Below, piece after piece: positions 5,193-5,344 of a stretch of 5,344 nt of DNA. The DNA is taken from positions 1 through 5,344 of the forward strand of contig JAUWAH010000207.1 of assembly GCA_030602145.1 (NCBI GenBank), in the 5' to 3' direction. Numbering within the stretch: position 1 is the first letter of the stretch; every line of letters begins with the position of its first letter. This DNA is from Desulfobulbus sp. Its GTDB lineage: Bacteria; Desulfobacterota; Desulfobulbia; Desulfobulbales; Desulfobulbaceae. Made by a program: the position numbers and the translations under genes. The notes below the pieces were generated by a model that did not search any database, was not told the origin of the DNA, and was given only the letters and a program-made list of their open reading frames with translations.

Positions 5193-5344
5193 ATGAAGGC
5201 AACCGCCAAAGATTTGAGATTTCGTTCAAAAGAACTCCTGGATTCCGTCAGCCGAGGAGAGGAAGTTGTTATCACCTTCCGAGGAAAACCCTGCGCCAAG
5301 CTTGTTCCCTACCAGGAAATAAAAAAGCATGCTGGAAAAAATGA
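5193..5344 (+). CDS. Phd/YefM-family type II antitoxin, N-terminal part (3' end outside window)
   Basis: DNA-binding antitoxin that would neutralise a partner toxin and repress its own operon. Fifty complete codons are present, beginning MKATAKDLRFRSKELLDSV, with GEEVVITFRGKP and AKLVPY following at about 22-40. This is the N-terminal dimerising, DNA-binding fold of the Phd/YefM family: an opening strand and helix, then the V(I)-T-x-R/N-G-x-P turn. Family members are usually 70-90 residues, so about a third is missing beyond the right edge. The ATG at 5193 has GAGAGGG (5181-5187) 5 nt upstream. A strong promoter and a palindromic operator candidate precede it. A toxin gene, often of the PIN/VapC or RelE/Txe type, is expected immediately downstream but is not in the window. 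Confidence 0.88.
   Translation, partial: MKATAKDLRFRSKELLDSVSRGEEVVITFRGKPCAKLVPYQEIKKHAGKN

Overview
The window looks like part of the chromosome of an anaerobic, moderately GC-rich bacterium. The style of its class III ribonucleotide reductase, its NrdG and its Phd-type antitoxin suggests Desulfobacterota (formerly Deltaproteobacteria). That assignment is inferred from remembered family resemblance, not from a search.

Layout. (1) Positions 1-677, + strand: the C-terminal part of a multi-pass membrane protein of the nucleoside-recognition (Gate) domain family, whose 5' end lies outside the window. (2) Positions 695-3419, - strand: a two-gene operon, nrdD then nrdG, encoding the oxygen-sensitive glycyl-radical ribonucleotide reductase and its radical-SAM activase. 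The two genes overlap by 17 bp. nrdG converges on the membrane-protein gene with a 17-bp gap. (3) Positions 3420-3709: a dense control region for nrdDG, read on the - strand. It holds a sigma70-type promoter (TTGACC, 17 bp, TATATA), two NrdR-box-like sites 32 bp apart centre to centre that bracket or overlap the promoter elements, a complete cobalamin riboswitch with a B12 box, and a strong Shine-Dalgarno sequence with possible sequestering hairpins. (4) Positions 3710-4013: intergenic, with no supported gene. (5) Positions 4014-4808, + strand: a short-chain dehydrogenase/reductase (SDR) with an intact N-S-Y-K catalytic set. (6) Positions 4809-5130: a stretch with no start-proficient gene. It holds a 79-codon open frame directly in phase after the SDR stop, a 39-codon open frame on the other strand and a perfect 12-bp inverted repeat, and may be decayed gene remnants. 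(7) Positions 5131-5344, + strand: a near-consensus promoter, a palindromic operator candidate over its -10, and the start of a Phd/YefM-family antitoxin cut by the window edge. Its toxin would be expected just beyond.

How it works together. The core is an anaerobic dNTP-synthesis operon with two nucleotide- or cofactor-sensing inputs visible in the DNA. NrdR, a repressor that responds to ATP/dATP, would act at the promoter. Adenosylcobalamin would act on the leader RNA. The implied logic is that the B12-independent class III enzyme is held down when dNTPs are plentiful or when B12 is available for a class II (NrdJ) enzyme encoded elsewhere. The SDR and the toxin-antitoxin locus show no visible functional link to this operon. 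No mobile element, CRISPR array, tRNA or rRNA was recognised.
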